The notes: a model not told the origin generated them from the letters alone. DNA of 64,000 nt from Variovorax flavidus (GCF_030317145.1 NZ_JASZYE010000001.1:1116001-1180000); one strand, 5' to 3'; counted from the stretch's first letter, positions 1 through 8,872 are shown. Numbers and translations are program-made.

Positions 1-352
1 GGCGCTTGAAGAGACAGGTCGTGCGGATCAGCCCGCCGACCAGGGCCTGCGACACATCGCCGCCGCCATCGATGACCAGCACGTCGCCGGGCTGCACCAT
101 CATCAGCGCCTTGTGGATCATCAGGTTGTCGCCGGGGCGCACGCGCACCGTGACGGCCGGGCCGCACAGCACGGTGTCGAGCCGCGCGTGGTACTGGCGC
201 AGGCCGATGGTGCCGATGTTTCGGCTCATCGCATCGCCGATCGCCGCGACCGGGATGTCGCGGAACGCTGCCACGACATCGGCTGCGGGGCCTGCGGCGC
301 GGGGATGGATGCGGTAGCCGGCGGGCCACTGGACGGCGGTTTCGTTGCTCAT
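1..352 (-). CDS. RraA-family protein (HMG/CHA aldolase-like), C-terminus cut by window edge
   Basis: The gene starts at ATG 352 behind a clear GGAG ribosome site and runs off the left edge, so about 117 N-terminal residues are visible. The segment GDVLVIDGGGDVSQALVGG is typical of the RraA / demethylmenaquinone-methyltransferase-like fold. Many family members are really class II aldolases that cleave 4-hydroxy-4-methyl-2-oxoglutarate or 4-carboxy-4-hydroxy-2-oxoadipate, and others inhibit RNase E. It lies 31 bp downstream of a 2-hydroxyacid dehydrogenase and a Bug receptor on the same strand, so a catabolic aldolase role is inferred rather than RNase E control. The aldolase metal-site residues lie partly beyond the edge, so the exact activity is open. 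Confidence 0.8.
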   Translation of the reverse strand, partial: MSNETAVQWPAGYRIHPRAAGPAADVVAAFRDIPVAAIGDAMSRNIGTIGLRQYHARLDTVLCGPAVTVRVRPGDNLMIHKALMMVQPGDVLVIDGGGDVSQALVGGLIRTTCLFKR

Positions 353-383
353 GGAATCTCCGGGGACATCAGACGGGTGGGGA

Positions 384-1358
384 TCAGGAAAAGACCTGGG
401 GATTGACACAGGCCGACGGATCGACCGGTCGGCCCTGCAGCCAGCCGAGCACGTTGCGCGCGGCGCCGCTGGCCATGCCCGCGAGGGCGGCAGGCGTGGA
501 ACCGCCGACATGCGGCGTCAGCACGACGTTGGGCAATGCAGCCAGCGGGCTGTCGGCAGGCAGCGGCTCGACCGCCATGGTGTCGAGGCCAGCCGCGTGC
601 AGTTGGCCGCGCCGCAGCGCAGCGATCAACGCCGGCTCGTCGACCACTTCGCCGCGCGCCGTATTGACGAGGATGGCGCCGCGCCGCATCGCCGCGAACT
701 GCCCGGCACCGAGCATGTTGCGGGTGTGCTTGTTGAGCGGCACATGCAGGCTGAGCACATCGACCTGCGGCAGCATCGCGGCCAGCGACGGCACCAGCCG
801 CACGCCATCGACTGCGCTCTTGCCATCGGTCAGTGCCGGGTCGAAGGCCAGCACTTCCATGCCGAGCGCCCGGCATACCGTCGCGACGCGCTGGCCGATC
901 TGGCCGAAGCCGACCAGTCCCAGCGTCTTGCCATGCAGTTCTACGCCATCCTGCGCGCGCGACCAGCGGCCGGCGTGCAACTCGGCGTCCATCCAGCCGA
1001 TGCGGCGTGCCGCGGCGAACATCAGCCCCAGCGTCATCTCGGCCACCGACTGCGCATTGGCGCCCGGCGTCACGTAGACCGGGATGCCGCGCGCGGTGGC
1101 CGCATCGACATCGATGTTGCTGACGCCGACGCCATGCTTGGAGATGACCTTGAGCGTGGGGCATGCCGCGATGGCCCGGCCCGAGAGCTGTACCGTGCGC
1201 GAGATGACCGCATCGACGGGCTCCGTGGCCATGATGCGTTCGACCTCTTCCACGCTGTCGGGGTCGGCAAGGTAGATCACGCGCGCGCCGGCTTGCGTCA
1301 GGAGGTCGGTGCCGGCCTTCGCGAGCTTGGGCGCCGTGACCAGGATGGTGGGGTTCAC
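384..1358 (-). CDS. D-isomer-specific 2-hydroxyacid dehydrogenase (SerA/GhrB-like)
   Basis: A 324-residue NAD(P)-dependent dehydrogenase that would interconvert a 2-hydroxy acid and a 2-oxo acid in the cytoplasm. The N-terminal substrate domain begins NPTILVTAPKLAKAG. The Rossmann motif GFGQIGQRV lies near residue 150. The catalytic Arg (NTARGEVVDE), Glu (VEPLPADSP) and His (TPHVGGST) are all present. I chose the GTG start at 1358 because AGGA precedes it by 8 bases and the longer open frame upstream runs through the Bug gene. It sits between the Bug receptor and the RraA-like gene, so it probably belongs to one catabolic operon for an imported hydroxy acid. The substrate cannot be read from sequence. 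Confidence 0.88.
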   Translation of the reverse strand: MNPTILVTAPKLAKAGTDLLTQAGARVIYLADPDSVEEVERIMATEPVDAVISRTVQLSGRAIAACPTLKVISKHGVGVSNIDVDAATARGIPVYVTPGANAQSVAEMTLGLMFAAARRIGWMDAELHAGRWSRAQDGVELHGKTLGLVGFGQIGQRVATVCRALGMEVLAFDPALTDGKSAVDGVRLVPSLAAMLPQVDVLSLHVPLNKHTRNMLGAGQFAAMRRGAILVNTARGEVVDEPALIAALRRGQLHAAGLDTMAVEPLPADSPLAALPNVVLTPHVGGSTPAALAGMASGAARNVLGWLQGRPVDPSACVNPQVFS

Positions 1359-1378
1359 TGGGTAAGTCCTGTCGCGGC

Positions 1379-2362
1379 TCAGTCGAGCTTGATGTTGGCT
1401 CCGCGGATCAGCGCGCCCCATTTCTGGTGTTCGCTGCGGATGTAGTCGCCGAACTGCCGGGGCGTGCCTTCGGCAGCGGCCGTGCTGCCTTCGAGCGCCA
1501 GCTTCTCGAGCACGTCCGGACGCTTGAGGATCTTCTGCACCTCGCTGTTGATGCGCTCGACCACTGCCGGGGGCGTGCCCGCGGGTGCGACCAGCCCGGT
1601 CCAGGTGATCGCGTCGAAGCCCGGATAACCCTGCTCCGCGACCGTCGGCACGGCTGCAAGTTGTGGCACGGTCTTCAGCCGTTGCGGCGAGCTGATGGCC
1701 AGTGCGCGGACCTTGCCGCCGGTCAGTTGGGGGATCGCGACGGGCGTGTTCGCGAAGTTCAGCTCCACCTGGTTGCCGAGCAGGTCGGTCATGGCCGGTC
1801 CCGCGCCCTTGTATGGCACGTTCAGCATCTTGATGTCCGCGCGGCGCTCCAGCATCTCGCCGGCCAGATGGCCCACGGTGCCGTTGCCGGCCAGGCCGAT
1901 GCGCAGTGATTCGGGCTTGGCCTTCGACGCGGCGACCACGTCGGCCAACGTCTTGTAGGGCGACGACGCGTTCACCAGCAGCACCACCGGCTGCGATGCG
2001 ACCGAGGCGATCGGCGCGAAATCCTTCAGCGGATCGAAGGGCATCTTCGCGTAGAGCGCTGGGTTGATTGCCAGATTGGCGGTCTGCCCGAGGCCGATGG
2101 TGTAGCCATCGGGGGCCGACTTGGCCACGGCGTCGAGCCCGATGTTGCCGCCCGCACCGGGCTTGTTGTCGATCACGATCACCCATCCGGCCTGGGTCGT
2201 CAGCTTCTCGGCAATGAGGCGCGCCACGAAGTCGGTGCCGCCACCGGGCGGGAAAGGCACGACCAGCTTGATCGGCTTGGCGGGCCACGGGGTCTGGGCA
2301 AGGCTGCTGCAGGCGAGCAGTGCGAGAGCGGCGCCTGCCAGCAAACGGTATCGACGGGTCAT
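1379..2362 (-). CDS. Bug-family TTT substrate-binding protein
   Basis: A 327-residue periplasmic solute receptor of the tripartite tricarboxylate transporter family. The signal peptide has a hydrophobic core LLAGAALALLACSSLAQ, followed by the Bug signature PAKPIKLVVPFPPGGG and the second loop NKPGAGGNIG. ATG 2362 has an AGGAG site just upstream; the longer upstream frame is rejected. No TctA/TctB membrane genes lie in the window, so the receptor must use a transporter encoded elsewhere. It heads the operon with the hydroxyacid dehydrogenase and RraA-like gene and is divergent from a LysR gene. The ligand is therefore likely a carboxylic or hydroxycarboxylic acid; this is inference. Confidence 0.92.
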   Translation of the reverse strand: MTRRYRLLAGAALALLACSSLAQTPWPAKPIKLVVPFPPGGGTDFVARLIAEKLTTQAGWVIVIDNKPGAGGNIGLDAVAKSAPDGYTIGLGQTANLAINPALYAKMPFDPLKDFAPIASVASQPVVLLVNASSPYKTLADVVAASKAKPESLRIGLAGNGTVGHLAGEMLERRADIKMLNVPYKGAGPAMTDLLGNQVELNFANTPVAIPQLTGGKVRALAISSPQRLKTVPQLAAVPTVAEQGYPGFDAITWTGLVAPAGTPPAVVERINSEVQKILKRPDVLEKLALEGSTAAAEGTPRQFGDYIRSEHQKWGALIRGANIKLD

Positions 2363-2417
2363 GGAATGTCTCCTGTTGGTAGGGTGAATTCTGAAAACTC
2401 CGATCCATTCCGTCCAT

Positions 2418-2438
2418 TCGATAATGTTCATCCATCGA
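2418..2438. promoter_or_regulatory. Candidate LysR-type operator
   Basis: TCGAT, 11 bases, then ATCGA: an interrupted dyad with the T-N11-A geometry typical of LysR binding sites. It lies 17-37 bp upstream of the LysR ATG and 56-76 bp upstream of the divergent Bug ATG. The direct repeat TCCATTC just to its left could be a second recognition element. No binding data; called from geometry and position only. Confidence 0.45.
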
Positions 2439-2454
2439 TTCCTCGGAGCTATGA

Positions 2455-3387
2455 ATGGACATCCACCTTCGAGACCTGAAGTATTTCGAGGTCGTGGCCG
2501 ACCTGGGCCACGTCGGGCAGGCCGCCGACAAGCTGGGCCGCACGCAACCCGCGCTGACCAAGGCGGTGCAAAGGCTGGAGGAAGCCTTCGGCGCCGCGCT
2601 GTTCGAGCGCAAGGGCCGCGGCATCCGGCTCACGCCCGTAGGCCAGGTATTGCTGGCGCGTGCACGCGTGCTGCGCGGCGCGACCGAAGAGGCGCTGCGC
2701 GAGGTGGGCGATTTCGCCAAGGGCAACGCAGGCCACGTGCGCATCGGCAGCGGGCCGATCGCCGCCGATCACGTGCTGCCCGAAATCTGCAGCCTGCTGC
2801 TGGCCGAAGCCAGCGAGACCACCATCGACATCACTGTGGCGCCGAGCATCGCGTTGCGCGAGCGCTTGCGCGAGGGCGCGATCGACCTCCTCATCGGACT
2901 GATGCCCGAGGACGACGACGACTTCGTGACGCACTCGATCGTGGAGGACGTGGTGGTGGTCGCGACCAGTCCGGATCACCCTGTGTTCGCACTGCCGCGG
3001 ATCACGATGGAATCGCTGCTCGCCTGGCGCTGGGTGCTGCCGGTGAACACCATCGTGAGCCGGCAGTGGCTCGACGCGGCTTTCCGTTCGCGCGGCTTGC
3101 CGACCCCGACCGCACAGATCGACGCCAATTCGATTCCGCTGCTGCCGCGGCTGATCGCACGCACGCATCTGCTCAGCTTCCTGTCGCGCCACACGCTGAA
3201 CGCGAGCGGCGCGGCGAGCGTGCTGCGCGAGGTGCGCTTGAAGGAAACGACGCTGCGACGCCACCTGGGCGTCACCTATCGCAAGGAGGGCTATCTGTCG
3301 CCGGCGGCGCAGCGGCTGGTGACGCTGCTGAGGTCGCGGGGCAAGCGGCTCTTCACGTCCGCACTCAGTGGAGCGCCGCCATCATGA
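2455..3387 (+). CDS. LysR-family transcriptional regulator
   Basis: A 310-residue regulator. The N-terminal winged helix-turn-helix (about residues 1-60) reads MDIHLRDLKYFEVVAD and continues through LGRTQPALTKAVQRLEE. The remainder is a periplasmic-binding-like effector domain. It is transcribed divergently from the Bug/dehydrogenase/RraA operon across a 92-bp gap, the usual arrangement for a LysR activator of the adjacent catabolic operon, probably responding to the imported acid. Its 3' end overlaps the 3' end of the convergent cyclodeaminase gene by 23 bp. Confidence 0.93.
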   Translation: MDIHLRDLKYFEVVADLGHVGQAADKLGRTQPALTKAVQRLEEAFGAALFERKGRGIRLTPVGQVLLARARVLRGATEEALREVGDFAKGNAGHVRIGSGPIAADHVLPEICSLLLAEASETTIDITVAPSIALRERLREGAIDLLIGLMPEDDDDFVTHSIVEDVVVVATSPDHPVFALPRITMESLLAWRWVLPVNTIVSRQWLDAAFRSRGLPTPTAQIDANSIPLLPRLIARTHLLSFLSRHTLNASGAASVLREVRLKETTLRRHLGVTYRKEGYLSPAAQRLVTLLRSRGKRLFTSALSGAPPS

Positions 3388-4447
3388 CGTCGCGCGCCGC
3401 TTCGCTACCGCTCGCGATGCGCAAGACGCCAAACAGATTCTTCGGGTCGGCCGTCTCGGGCATGAGGTCGAGGATCTCGCCGAGCCCCAGCGCCTCGGCG
3501 GTTTCCCGCATGAAGGCGAGCGCCGCGAAGTCTTCCAGCGCGAAGCCGACCGAGTCGAACACCGTGACCTCCGAGGCATCGACCCGGCCCGGTCGACGGC
3601 CGGCGAGCACCTCCCAGAACTCGGTCACCGCGAAGTCGGCAGGCATCTGCTGGATCTCGCCTTCGATGCGCGATTGCGGCTCGAACTCGACGAACACCGC
3701 CGCGCGCTCCAGCACGCCCCGATGCAGCTCCGTCTTGCCCGGGCAGTCGCCACCGAGCGCGTTGATGTGCATGCCGGGGACGACCATGTCGGGCGTGAGG
3801 ATGGTCGCGTTGGTCTTGTCGGCCGTCGCGGTGGTCACGATGTCGGCGCCTCGCACCGCCTCGGCCGTGCTGGCGCAAATGCGGAGCTGGAAGCCCTGGC
3901 CGCCGAGATTGGCTGCCAGCTTGGCGCTTGCGGCCAGATCCGTATCGAACAGGCGAAGCTCGCGAATGCCCAGCAGGTCGCGAAACGCGAGTGCCTGGAA
4001 TTCGCCTTGCGCGCCATTGCCGATCAGCGCCATGCTGCGACTCCCCGGCCGCGCCAGCTCGCGGGCCGCGAGCGCGGACATCGCTGCGGTGCGGATGGCC
4101 GTCGTCAGCGTCAGCTCCGACAGGAAGCGCGGCGCGCCGGTGCGCACGTCGGCGAGCACGCCGAAGGCCATCACCGTGGGCAGGCCATGCAGGTGATTGG
4201 CCGGGTGGCCGTTGACGTACTTGAACGCGAACTGCTCGGCATCGGCGATCGGCATCAGTTCGATCACGCCGACGTCCGAATGGCTGGCCACGCGCGCCGT
4301 CTTGTCGAAGTCGTTCCATCGCAGGAACTCGCGCTCGATGCGATCGGCCACCCCCGCGATGCAAGCGGAGAGGCCCTTGCGCTGGACGAGCCGGATCATC
4401 CCGGGGGCGCTCAGGTAGACGGTGCTGGGGTAGAGACGGGCTTGCAT
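3365..4447 (-). CDS. Ornithine cyclodeaminase / mu-crystallin family protein
   Basis: A 360-residue cytoplasmic NAD(P)-dependent enzyme. The Rossmann segment ALIGNGAQGEFQALAF lies near residue 145, and the substrate-binding part contains FKYVNGHPANH. The family includes ornithine cyclodeaminase, alanine dehydrogenase and ketimine reductases, so the substrate is uncertain. I used ATG 4447; ATG 4456 in the same frame is possible and neither has a strong ribosome site. The gene stands alone on this strand, converges on the LysR gene with a 23-bp overlap, and has a perfect palindrome about 57-72 bp upstream. Confidence 0.88.
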   Translation of the reverse strand: MQARLYPSTVYLSAPGMIRLVQRKGLSACIAGVADRIEREFLRWNDFDKTARVASHSDVGVIELMPIADAEQFAFKYVNGHPANHLHGLPTVMAFGVLADVRTGAPRFLSELTLTTAIRTAAMSALAARELARPGSRSMALIGNGAQGEFQALAFRDLLGIRELRLFDTDLAASAKLAANLGGQGFQLRICASTAEAVRGADIVTTATADKTNATILTPDMVVPGMHINALGGDCPGKTELHRGVLERAAVFVEFEPQSRIEGEIQQMPADFAVTEFWEVLAGRRPGRVDASEVTVFDSVGFALEDFAALAFMRETAEALGLGEILDLMPETADPKNLFGVLRIASGSEAARDVMMAALH

Positions 4448-4503
4448 CTGGAACATCCGCTGTCGATGCAAGCAAGTGTGGGCAAGGCGCGTGTCAACTG
4501 GTA

Positions 4504-4519
4504 GCTGCAAGATTGCAGC
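4504..4519. promoter_or_regulatory. Perfect palindrome upstream of cyclodeaminase gene
   Basis: GCTGCAA-GA-TTGCAGC, 7-base arms around 2 bases. It lies between the cyclodeaminase start (4447) and the end of the next gene (4600). Position and symmetry suggest a dimeric repressor or activator site. It could instead be a short hairpin after the zinc-ribbon gene, but no T-run follows on either strand. Confidence 0.45.
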
Positions 4520-4599
4520 GTTCTGCACGTTTGTCTGGCGAAACGGCAGGGCTGGCTGACACAGTGCCTGCATGTGATCGAAGTGCGGGCCGCTCGCTT

Positions 4600-5346
4600 T
4601 CACTTCGGGCACAAGGCCAGTGCAGCCAGCGCTTCGCTGCACTCTTTTTCCTTCGGCTCCGTGACGGCGCGCTCAGGCTCGGGAATGGCCCCCGCCGGCG
4701 CGTCCGGCGGCGCCAGAACGGGCGCAGGCGCCTGGAATGCCGAGCCGATCACGAGCGGCGGCTGAACCTGTTCGACCGGCTTGGCCCGCTGAACCTTGCG
4801 CTCCGCGTCGAATGCGTTCGCGGAGTCGCTCGCTCTCTCGGCGCTTCTCGGCTTCGGCGCACTGTCGTCGTTGCGTCGACGGGATACGGGTGCCGGAGCA
4901 GGCGCCGCCACAGGCGGCCGGACCGTCGCGGGAATCACGGGCTGAACCGGCGTCTCGACGATGGCCACTTCGTCCGAGGCCGACGACTGCCACAGCGACG
5001 CGAGCCTGGAAGTGAAGGAAGTGGAAGAGAAGCCAGAGATTGCCTTGTCGAACATCGACAAGCCGACTGCCAGATGGCTCGAATACCAGTACGCGAACGC
5101 GCCGAGGGAAACCAGCAGAAGCAGCAGCACACGCAAGCCGATGCGCTTGCCCGCCCTGGGCGCCCGGCCCGCACGGTCCAGTTTCCGCGTCGGCACGGGC
5201 GGCGCGGACATGGCCTCCAGTGAATCCGGGAAGGTGCTTGCGGAGGTATTGGCTGCGAAGCGCACGCCCGAGAACTTGCCTTTACAACCGAGGCAGTATC
5301 TGGCACGGTCCTTGTTTGGCGTATGGCACGCTTCGCAAAACTTCAT
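4600..5346 (-). CDS. Zinc-ribbon membrane protein of unknown function
   Basis: I do not recognise this 248-residue protein beyond its architecture. The N-terminus carries two CxxC pairs (CEACHTPNKDRARYCLGCKG), a zinc-ribbon or rubredoxin-like knuckle. A basic linker follows, then one membrane segment near residues 70-90 (LRVLLLLLVSLGAFAYW). The C-terminal half is Pro/Ala-rich and low in complexity, ending with two cysteines (KECSEALAALALCPK). A cytoplasmic zinc ribbon with a periplasmic tail is the likely topology. It stands alone, divergent from a small gene across a region holding a long inverted repeat. Confidence 0.75.
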   Translation of the reverse strand: MKFCEACHTPNKDRARYCLGCKGKFSGVRFAANTSASTFPDSLEAMSAPPVPTRKLDRAGRAPRAGKRIGLRVLLLLLVSLGAFAYWYSSHLAVGLSMFDKAISGFSSTSFTSRLASLWQSSASDEVAIVETPVQPVIPATVRPPVAAPAPAPVSRRRNDDSAPKPRSAERASDSANAFDAERKVQRAKPVEQVQPPLVIGSAFQAPAPVLAPPDAPAGAIPEPERAVTEPKEKECSEALAALALCPK

Positions 5347-5382
5347 CCCGGCGCTCCAAGGAGGTATTCAGATTGTGTACTC

Positions 5383-5418
5383 TTGTCTTAGCCCGGGTTT
5401 CGCCCACTTGTAAGACAA
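5383..5418. promoter_or_regulatory. Inverted repeat in divergent intergenic region
   Basis: TTGTCTTA (5383-5390) and its exact complement TAAGACAA (5411-5418), separated by 20 bases. It sits between the zinc-ribbon gene (start 5346) and the small gene at 5480. This could be an operator serving both divergent promoters or a stem in a leader. Only the symmetry and position support it. Confidence 0.4.
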
Positions 5419-5479
5419 AGACTCGTGTCCTTGTCCCTTCCGGGTGCGTTGCGGACACCCCCCGATCGCGTGGTGCGCC

Positions 5480-5701
5480 ATGACCGCCAAGGCTGCCCGG
5501 CGCGAATATTTCGAGGCGCTTGCGGCCTTCGATCGCGCGTGCACTGAGTTCTCGAAAGGCATGGGCGCCCTTCTGGAGCCCGCCCAGCCCCTTCAGGCCC
5601 CCGACGCGCCCCAGCCGTTGCTGGCGAACCTGGGTCCGCGCAAGCCCGCCAAGCGCGCATCGCGCGCCGGCACTCGCGAGCAAGCGAAACGCGCTGGTTA
5701 G
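5480..5701 (+). CDS. Small hypothetical protein, basic C-terminus
   Basis: An open frame of 73 residues from ATG 5480. The N-terminal half looks helical and amphipathic (AARREYFEALAAFDRACTEF), followed by a Pro/Ala linker and a lysine/arginine-rich tail (RKPAKRASRAGTREQAKRAG). No known domain. It is divergent from the zinc-ribbon gene and converges on the next small gene. The composition looks protein-like, but support is only length and context; a non-coding reading is possible. Confidence 0.5.
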   Translation: MTAKAARREYFEALAAFDRACTEFSKGMGALLEPAQPLQAPDAPQPLLANLGPRKPAKRASRAGTREQAKRAG

Positions 5702-5724
5702 CGCGGCTCGCCGCAGCGCACCGT

Positions 5725-5979
5725 CTAGAGCCTGTACCGCGTCAATGCCTCGTCGATCTTGGCCGTCAGGCGCGTCAGACCGCCGGTGCCGCTGGCCGCT
5801 CGGCCGATGAACGCGCCGGCCGCAGCGCCGATCAGCGCCTTGCCGATGACCGTGCGGCTTCGCCCCGATGCCATCATCAGCAGCAGGCCGACACCAAGCA
5901 CGACGAGATGTTCGCCAGGCAGATCCGGCCGATTGGCGTCCGCTTCCTTGAGCGTCGCGATCCAGGACTTGGGTTCCAT
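5725..5979 (-). CDS. Small hypothetical membrane protein with glycine-rich segment
   Basis: 84 residues. It starts [20 protein letters not shown], then a hydrophobic stretch ([14 protein letters not shown]) and a second, glycine-rich one ([17 protein letters not shown]) of the kind seen in glycine-zipper membrane proteins. A GGAGGCAAC ribosome site precedes the ATG. No function can be assigned. It is divergent from nadE across 155 bp. Confidence 0.65.
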   Translation of the reverse strand: MEPKSWIATLKEADANRPDLPGEHLVVLGVGLLLMMASGRSRTVIGKALIGAAAGAFIGRAASGTGGLTRLTAKIDEALTRYRL

Positions 5980-6134
5980 GTTGCCTCCGTTTCCTCAAAA
6001 ACATAAAAGAAACATTCTTGGACGGGAAGTCACGTCCGCGTTGTAGGCTGCCGACCCGCAAGCTTGACTCCTACGCCGCCCAATGCGTCGACCACGCCGG
6101 CCGCTCGCATCCGTCTCGCCACAAGGAAAGCCTC

Positions 6135-8231
6135 ATGACCACCCTGCCCGAGTTTCTTGACCCCTACGCCCACGGCTTCGCAAGAGTGGCGGTAGCGGTG
6201 CCACGCAACCGGGTGGCCGACCCGGTGTTCAACGCCGGGGAAACCGTCGCGCTGTATCGAGAGGCCAGCGCGCAGGGCGCGGTGGTCGTCGCTTTTCCGG
6301 AACTGGGCCTGTCGGCGTACACGTGCGACGACCTCTTCCATCAGGCCGCTCTGCTCGAAGCCTGCGAAGCCGGGCTCGCGAGCGTCGTGGCGGCGTCGAA
6401 GCAAATCGCCGCGCTTGCGGTCGTGGGACTTCCGCTGCGCTTGGACCATCGGCTCTACAACTGCGCCGTCGCCGTGAGCGGTGGCCGGATCCTCGCAGTC
6501 TGGCCCAAGACTTATCTGCCCAACTACGGCGAGTTCTACGAGGCCCGCCAGTTCAGCGCCGCCGACAGCGCCCTGTCCACCGAGATCGAGCTGTGCGGCC
6601 AGCGCGTTGCCTTCGGCACCGACGTGATCGTGCAGGCACGCCAATTGCCACTGCTCAAGCTGCATGTGGAAATCTGCGAGGACGTCTGGGTGCCGATCCC
6701 GCCATCGAGCTACGCAGCGCTCGCCGGGGCCACCGTGCTGGTCAATCTCTCCGCCTCGAACATCACCATCGGCAAGTCGGAATACCGCCATCGCCTGGTC
6801 AGCCTGCATTCGGCGCGTTGCCTCGCCGCGTATCTTTATTCGTCGGCCGGCATCGGGGAGTCGACCACCGATCTCGCCTGGGACGGGCAGGCCCTGATCT
6901 ACGAGAGCGGCGAGATGCTGGCCGAGAGCGAGCGCTTCAGCAACCAGTCGCACATGATCATGTCCGACGTCGATCTCGAACGGCTATCGCGCGAGCGCAT
7001 GCGCCAGAACTCCTTCGGCGTTTCGGTCCAGCGGCACAAGCAGTCGCTGGCCGGCTGGCGCACGGTGGACTTCGACTGCACCGCGCCGAAGTCGTTGCCT
7101 GCCCCGGCGCTGATGCGCAATGTGGAGCGCTTTCCGTACGTGCCCGCGGATGCGCGCCATCGCGACGAGCGCTGCATGGAGGTCTTCAACATCCAGGTCC
7201 AGTCGCTGGTGCAACGGCTGGAGGCCGCGGGCATCCGGAAACTGGTGATCGGCGTGTCGGGCGGCCTCGACTCGACCCACGCCCTGCTCGTGTGCGCGCA
7301 GGCGATGGACCGGCTGTCCCTGCCGCGGGCCAACATCCTCGGGTTCACGATGCCCGGCTTCGCCACCAGCGATCGAACCCGGGACCAGGCGCACCAGCTC
7401 ATGGACGCAATCGGCTGCACGTCGCGCGAGATCGACATCCGGCCGAGTTGCCACCAGATGCTGGTCGACCTCGGGCACCCTTTTGCCGACGGCGTGCCGC
7501 AGTACGACATCACCTTCGAGAACGTGCAGGCCGGCGAGCGGACCAGCCACCTGTTCAGGCTCGCCAACTTCCACGGCGCGATCGTGGTGGGCACGGGCGA
7601 CCTGAGCGAACTTGCGCTCGGCTGGTGCACCTACGGCGTCGGCGACCACATGTCGCACTACAACGTGAACGCGAGCGTGCCGAAGACGCTCATCAAGCAT
7701 CTGGTGCGCTGGGTCGCGCAGAACGGCCAGATCGGGCCGGCCGGCAGCACGGTGCTGCAAGCCATCCTCGAAACCGAAGTCAGCCCGGAACTGGTGCCGC
7801 ACGAAGCCGGCTCGGCGGAGGATGCCGCACGGCAACCCGGGCAAAAGACCGAGGACTTCGTCGGGCCGTACGAGCTTCAGGATTTCCACCTCTACTACAC
7901 GCTGCGCTACGGCTTCAAGCCGAGCAAGGTGGCGTTCCTGGCGTACACGGCGTGGCATGACCGCGAAAAAGGTCGCTGGCCGGACGAGTTGCAGGCCGAG
8001 CGCAACGCTTACTCGCTCGCGGAGATCCGCAAGCACCTCGGCACCTTTCTCTACCGCTTCTTCAAGACCAGCCAGTTCAAGCGCTCGTGCGTGCCGAATG
8101 CGCCCAAGGTCGGATCGGGCGGCTCGCTCTCCCCGCGCGGCGACTGGCGCGCGCCGAGCGATTCGGAGGCGGCGGTGTGGATGGCGGACCTTCAGGGCAT
8201 CCCCGATGAAGCGGCGGGCCGGGATCGATAG
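6135..8231 (+). CDS. nadE: Glutamine-dependent NAD+ synthetase
   Basis: A 698-residue two-domain enzyme that makes NAD+ from nicotinic acid adenine dinucleotide, ATP and ammonia released from glutamine. The N-terminal nitrilase-like amidase (about 1-290) carries the Glu-Lys-Cys triad in [26 protein letters not shown] and EICEDVW. The C-terminal synthetase (about 330-680) has the ATP pyrophosphatase loop [10 protein letters not shown] and the [12 protein letters not shown] segment. The length fits the long glutamine-dependent form. ATG 6135 follows AAGGAAAG; longer upstream frames lack a ribosome site. No operon partners; it stands between small hypothetical genes. Confidence 0.97.
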   Translation: MTTLPEFLDPYAHGFARVAVAVPRNRVADPVFNAGETVALYREASAQGAVVVAFPELGLSAYTCDDLFHQAALLEACEAGLASVVAASKQIAALAVVGLPLRLDHRLYNCAVAVSGGRILAVWPKTYLPNYGEFYEARQFSAADSALSTEIELCGQRVAFGTDVIVQARQLPLLKLHVEICEDVWVPIPPSSYAALAGATVLVNLSASNITIGKSEYRHRLVSLHSARCLAAYLYSSAGIGESTTDLAWDGQALIYESGEMLAESERFSNQSHMIMSDVDLERLSRERMRQNSFGVSVQRHKQSLAGWRTVDFDCTAPKSLPAPALMRNVERFPYVPADARHRDERCMEVFNIQVQSLVQRLEAAGIRKLVIGVSGGLDSTHALLVCAQAMDRLSLPRANILGFTMPGFATSDRTRDQAHQLMDAIGCTSREIDIRPSCHQMLVDLGHPFADGVPQYDITFENVQAGERTSHLFRLANFHGAIVVGTGDLSELALGWCTYGVGDHMSHYNVNASVPKTLIKHLVRWVAQNGQIGPAGSTVLQAILETEVSPELVPHEAGSAEDAARQPGQKTEDFVGPYELQDFHLYYTLRYGFKPSKVAFLAYTAWHDREKGRWPDELQAERNAYSLAEIRKHLGTFLYRFFKTSQFKRSCVPNAPKVGSGGSLSPRGDWRAPSDSEAAVWMADLQGIPDEAAGRDR

Positions 8232-8557
8232 GTTCTCCACCGGCCCCGTGGACAGACCTGTGGACAACACCCTGAAGAACGTCCGGAATCGACTCCAGAC
8301 TTGGCTTCCAACGCGATGCCTTCCGATTAGGCACCGCGGGGACACAGACGCAAAGACAGCCGCCGGCATCGAGGAACCGCCCTTGACGGGTGGGTGCCGA
8401 AGCGCCCTCTACCAGCGCCGGCAGACTGTCTGGCCGAAGCGTACGCCACCTGAATGAAGCCAGTGTTACGCAGGGTTGCCCTTGTCGATGTCTCGCGCTT
8501 GTATGCGGGCGGCCTCCGCCCTATAAGACTTGGTTGCGGACCCCTGAAGGAGCGGAC
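8232..8557 (+). other. 326-bp intergenic region after nadE
   Basis: No convincing gene. The only structures I could pick out are near its right end: a GC hairpin placed inside a probable promoter for the DUF3606 gene, and a GAAGGAG ribosome site at about 8546. I saw no tRNA-like cloverleaf and no terminator with a T-run after nadE. Confidence 0.4.
8499..8527 (+). promoter_or_regulatory. Candidate sigma-70 promoter with hairpin in spacer
   Basis: A -35-like TTGTAT (8499-8504), a 17-base spacer and a near-consensus -10 TATAAG (8522-8527). The spacer contains GGGCGG-CCT-CCGCCC (8507-8521), a perfect 6-base stem that could be an operator. Transcription would start near 8534, shortly before the DUF3606 ATG at 8558. 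Prediction by eye. Confidence 0.4.
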
Positions 8558-8764
8558 ATGACAGTCGATCTGAGCCATTTCAAGCCCCTGGACCCCGGCC
8601 GCGTCAACGCCCAGGACCCGGTCGAGCTGCAGTACTGGTGCGCACAGTTTCATTGCAGCGAAGCGGCGTTGAACGATGCGCTGGCAAAGGTCGGGTCCCA
8701 CGTGACCGCAGTACGCGATCAATTGGCCTCCACCGACAAGGCCGGCGCGCGACCCGGCCGATAG
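8558..8764 (+). CDS. DUF3606 small protein
   Basis: A 68-residue protein matching the DUF3606 pattern: polar start (DLSHFKPLDPGRVNAQDP), then YWCAQFHCSEAALNDALAKVG, a helix-turn-helix-like pair in which each family member has a cysteine/tryptophan-flanked helix. The ribosome site is GAAGGAGCGGAC. Family members are small, often stress-related and functionally uncharacterised. It is a single gene with its own probable promoter. Confidence 0.8.
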   Translation: MTVDLSHFKPLDPGRVNAQDPVELQYWCAQFHCSEAALNDALAKVGSHVTAVRDQLASTDKAGARPGR

Positions 8765-8811
8765 ACTGCGCCGCGCGCCGCGCGCCAGCCACGCTGCGCC
8801 GCCTGCGCGCA

Positions 8812-8825
8812 ATGTCTAAAGACAT
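8812..8825. promoter_or_regulatory. Palindrome upstream of glycosyltransferase cluster
   Basis: ATGTCT-AA-AGACAT, perfect 6-base arms. It lies in the 183-bp gap before the glycosyltransferase gene that opens the 8.9-14.7 kb cluster, 123 bp ahead of its ATG. Candidate operator for the whole cluster; not testable from sequence alone. Confidence 0.4.
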
Positions 8826-8872
8826 CGCTTCCGATCTTCCCGGCGGCGCCCTACGCGCCGTTGCCATCTCGA

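Noticed and set aside
384..2744. A 786-codon open frame on the minus strand
   Set aside because: It joins the true dehydrogenase C-terminal part to out-of-frame translation of the Bug and LysR genes; the dehydrogenase proper starts at GTG 1358.
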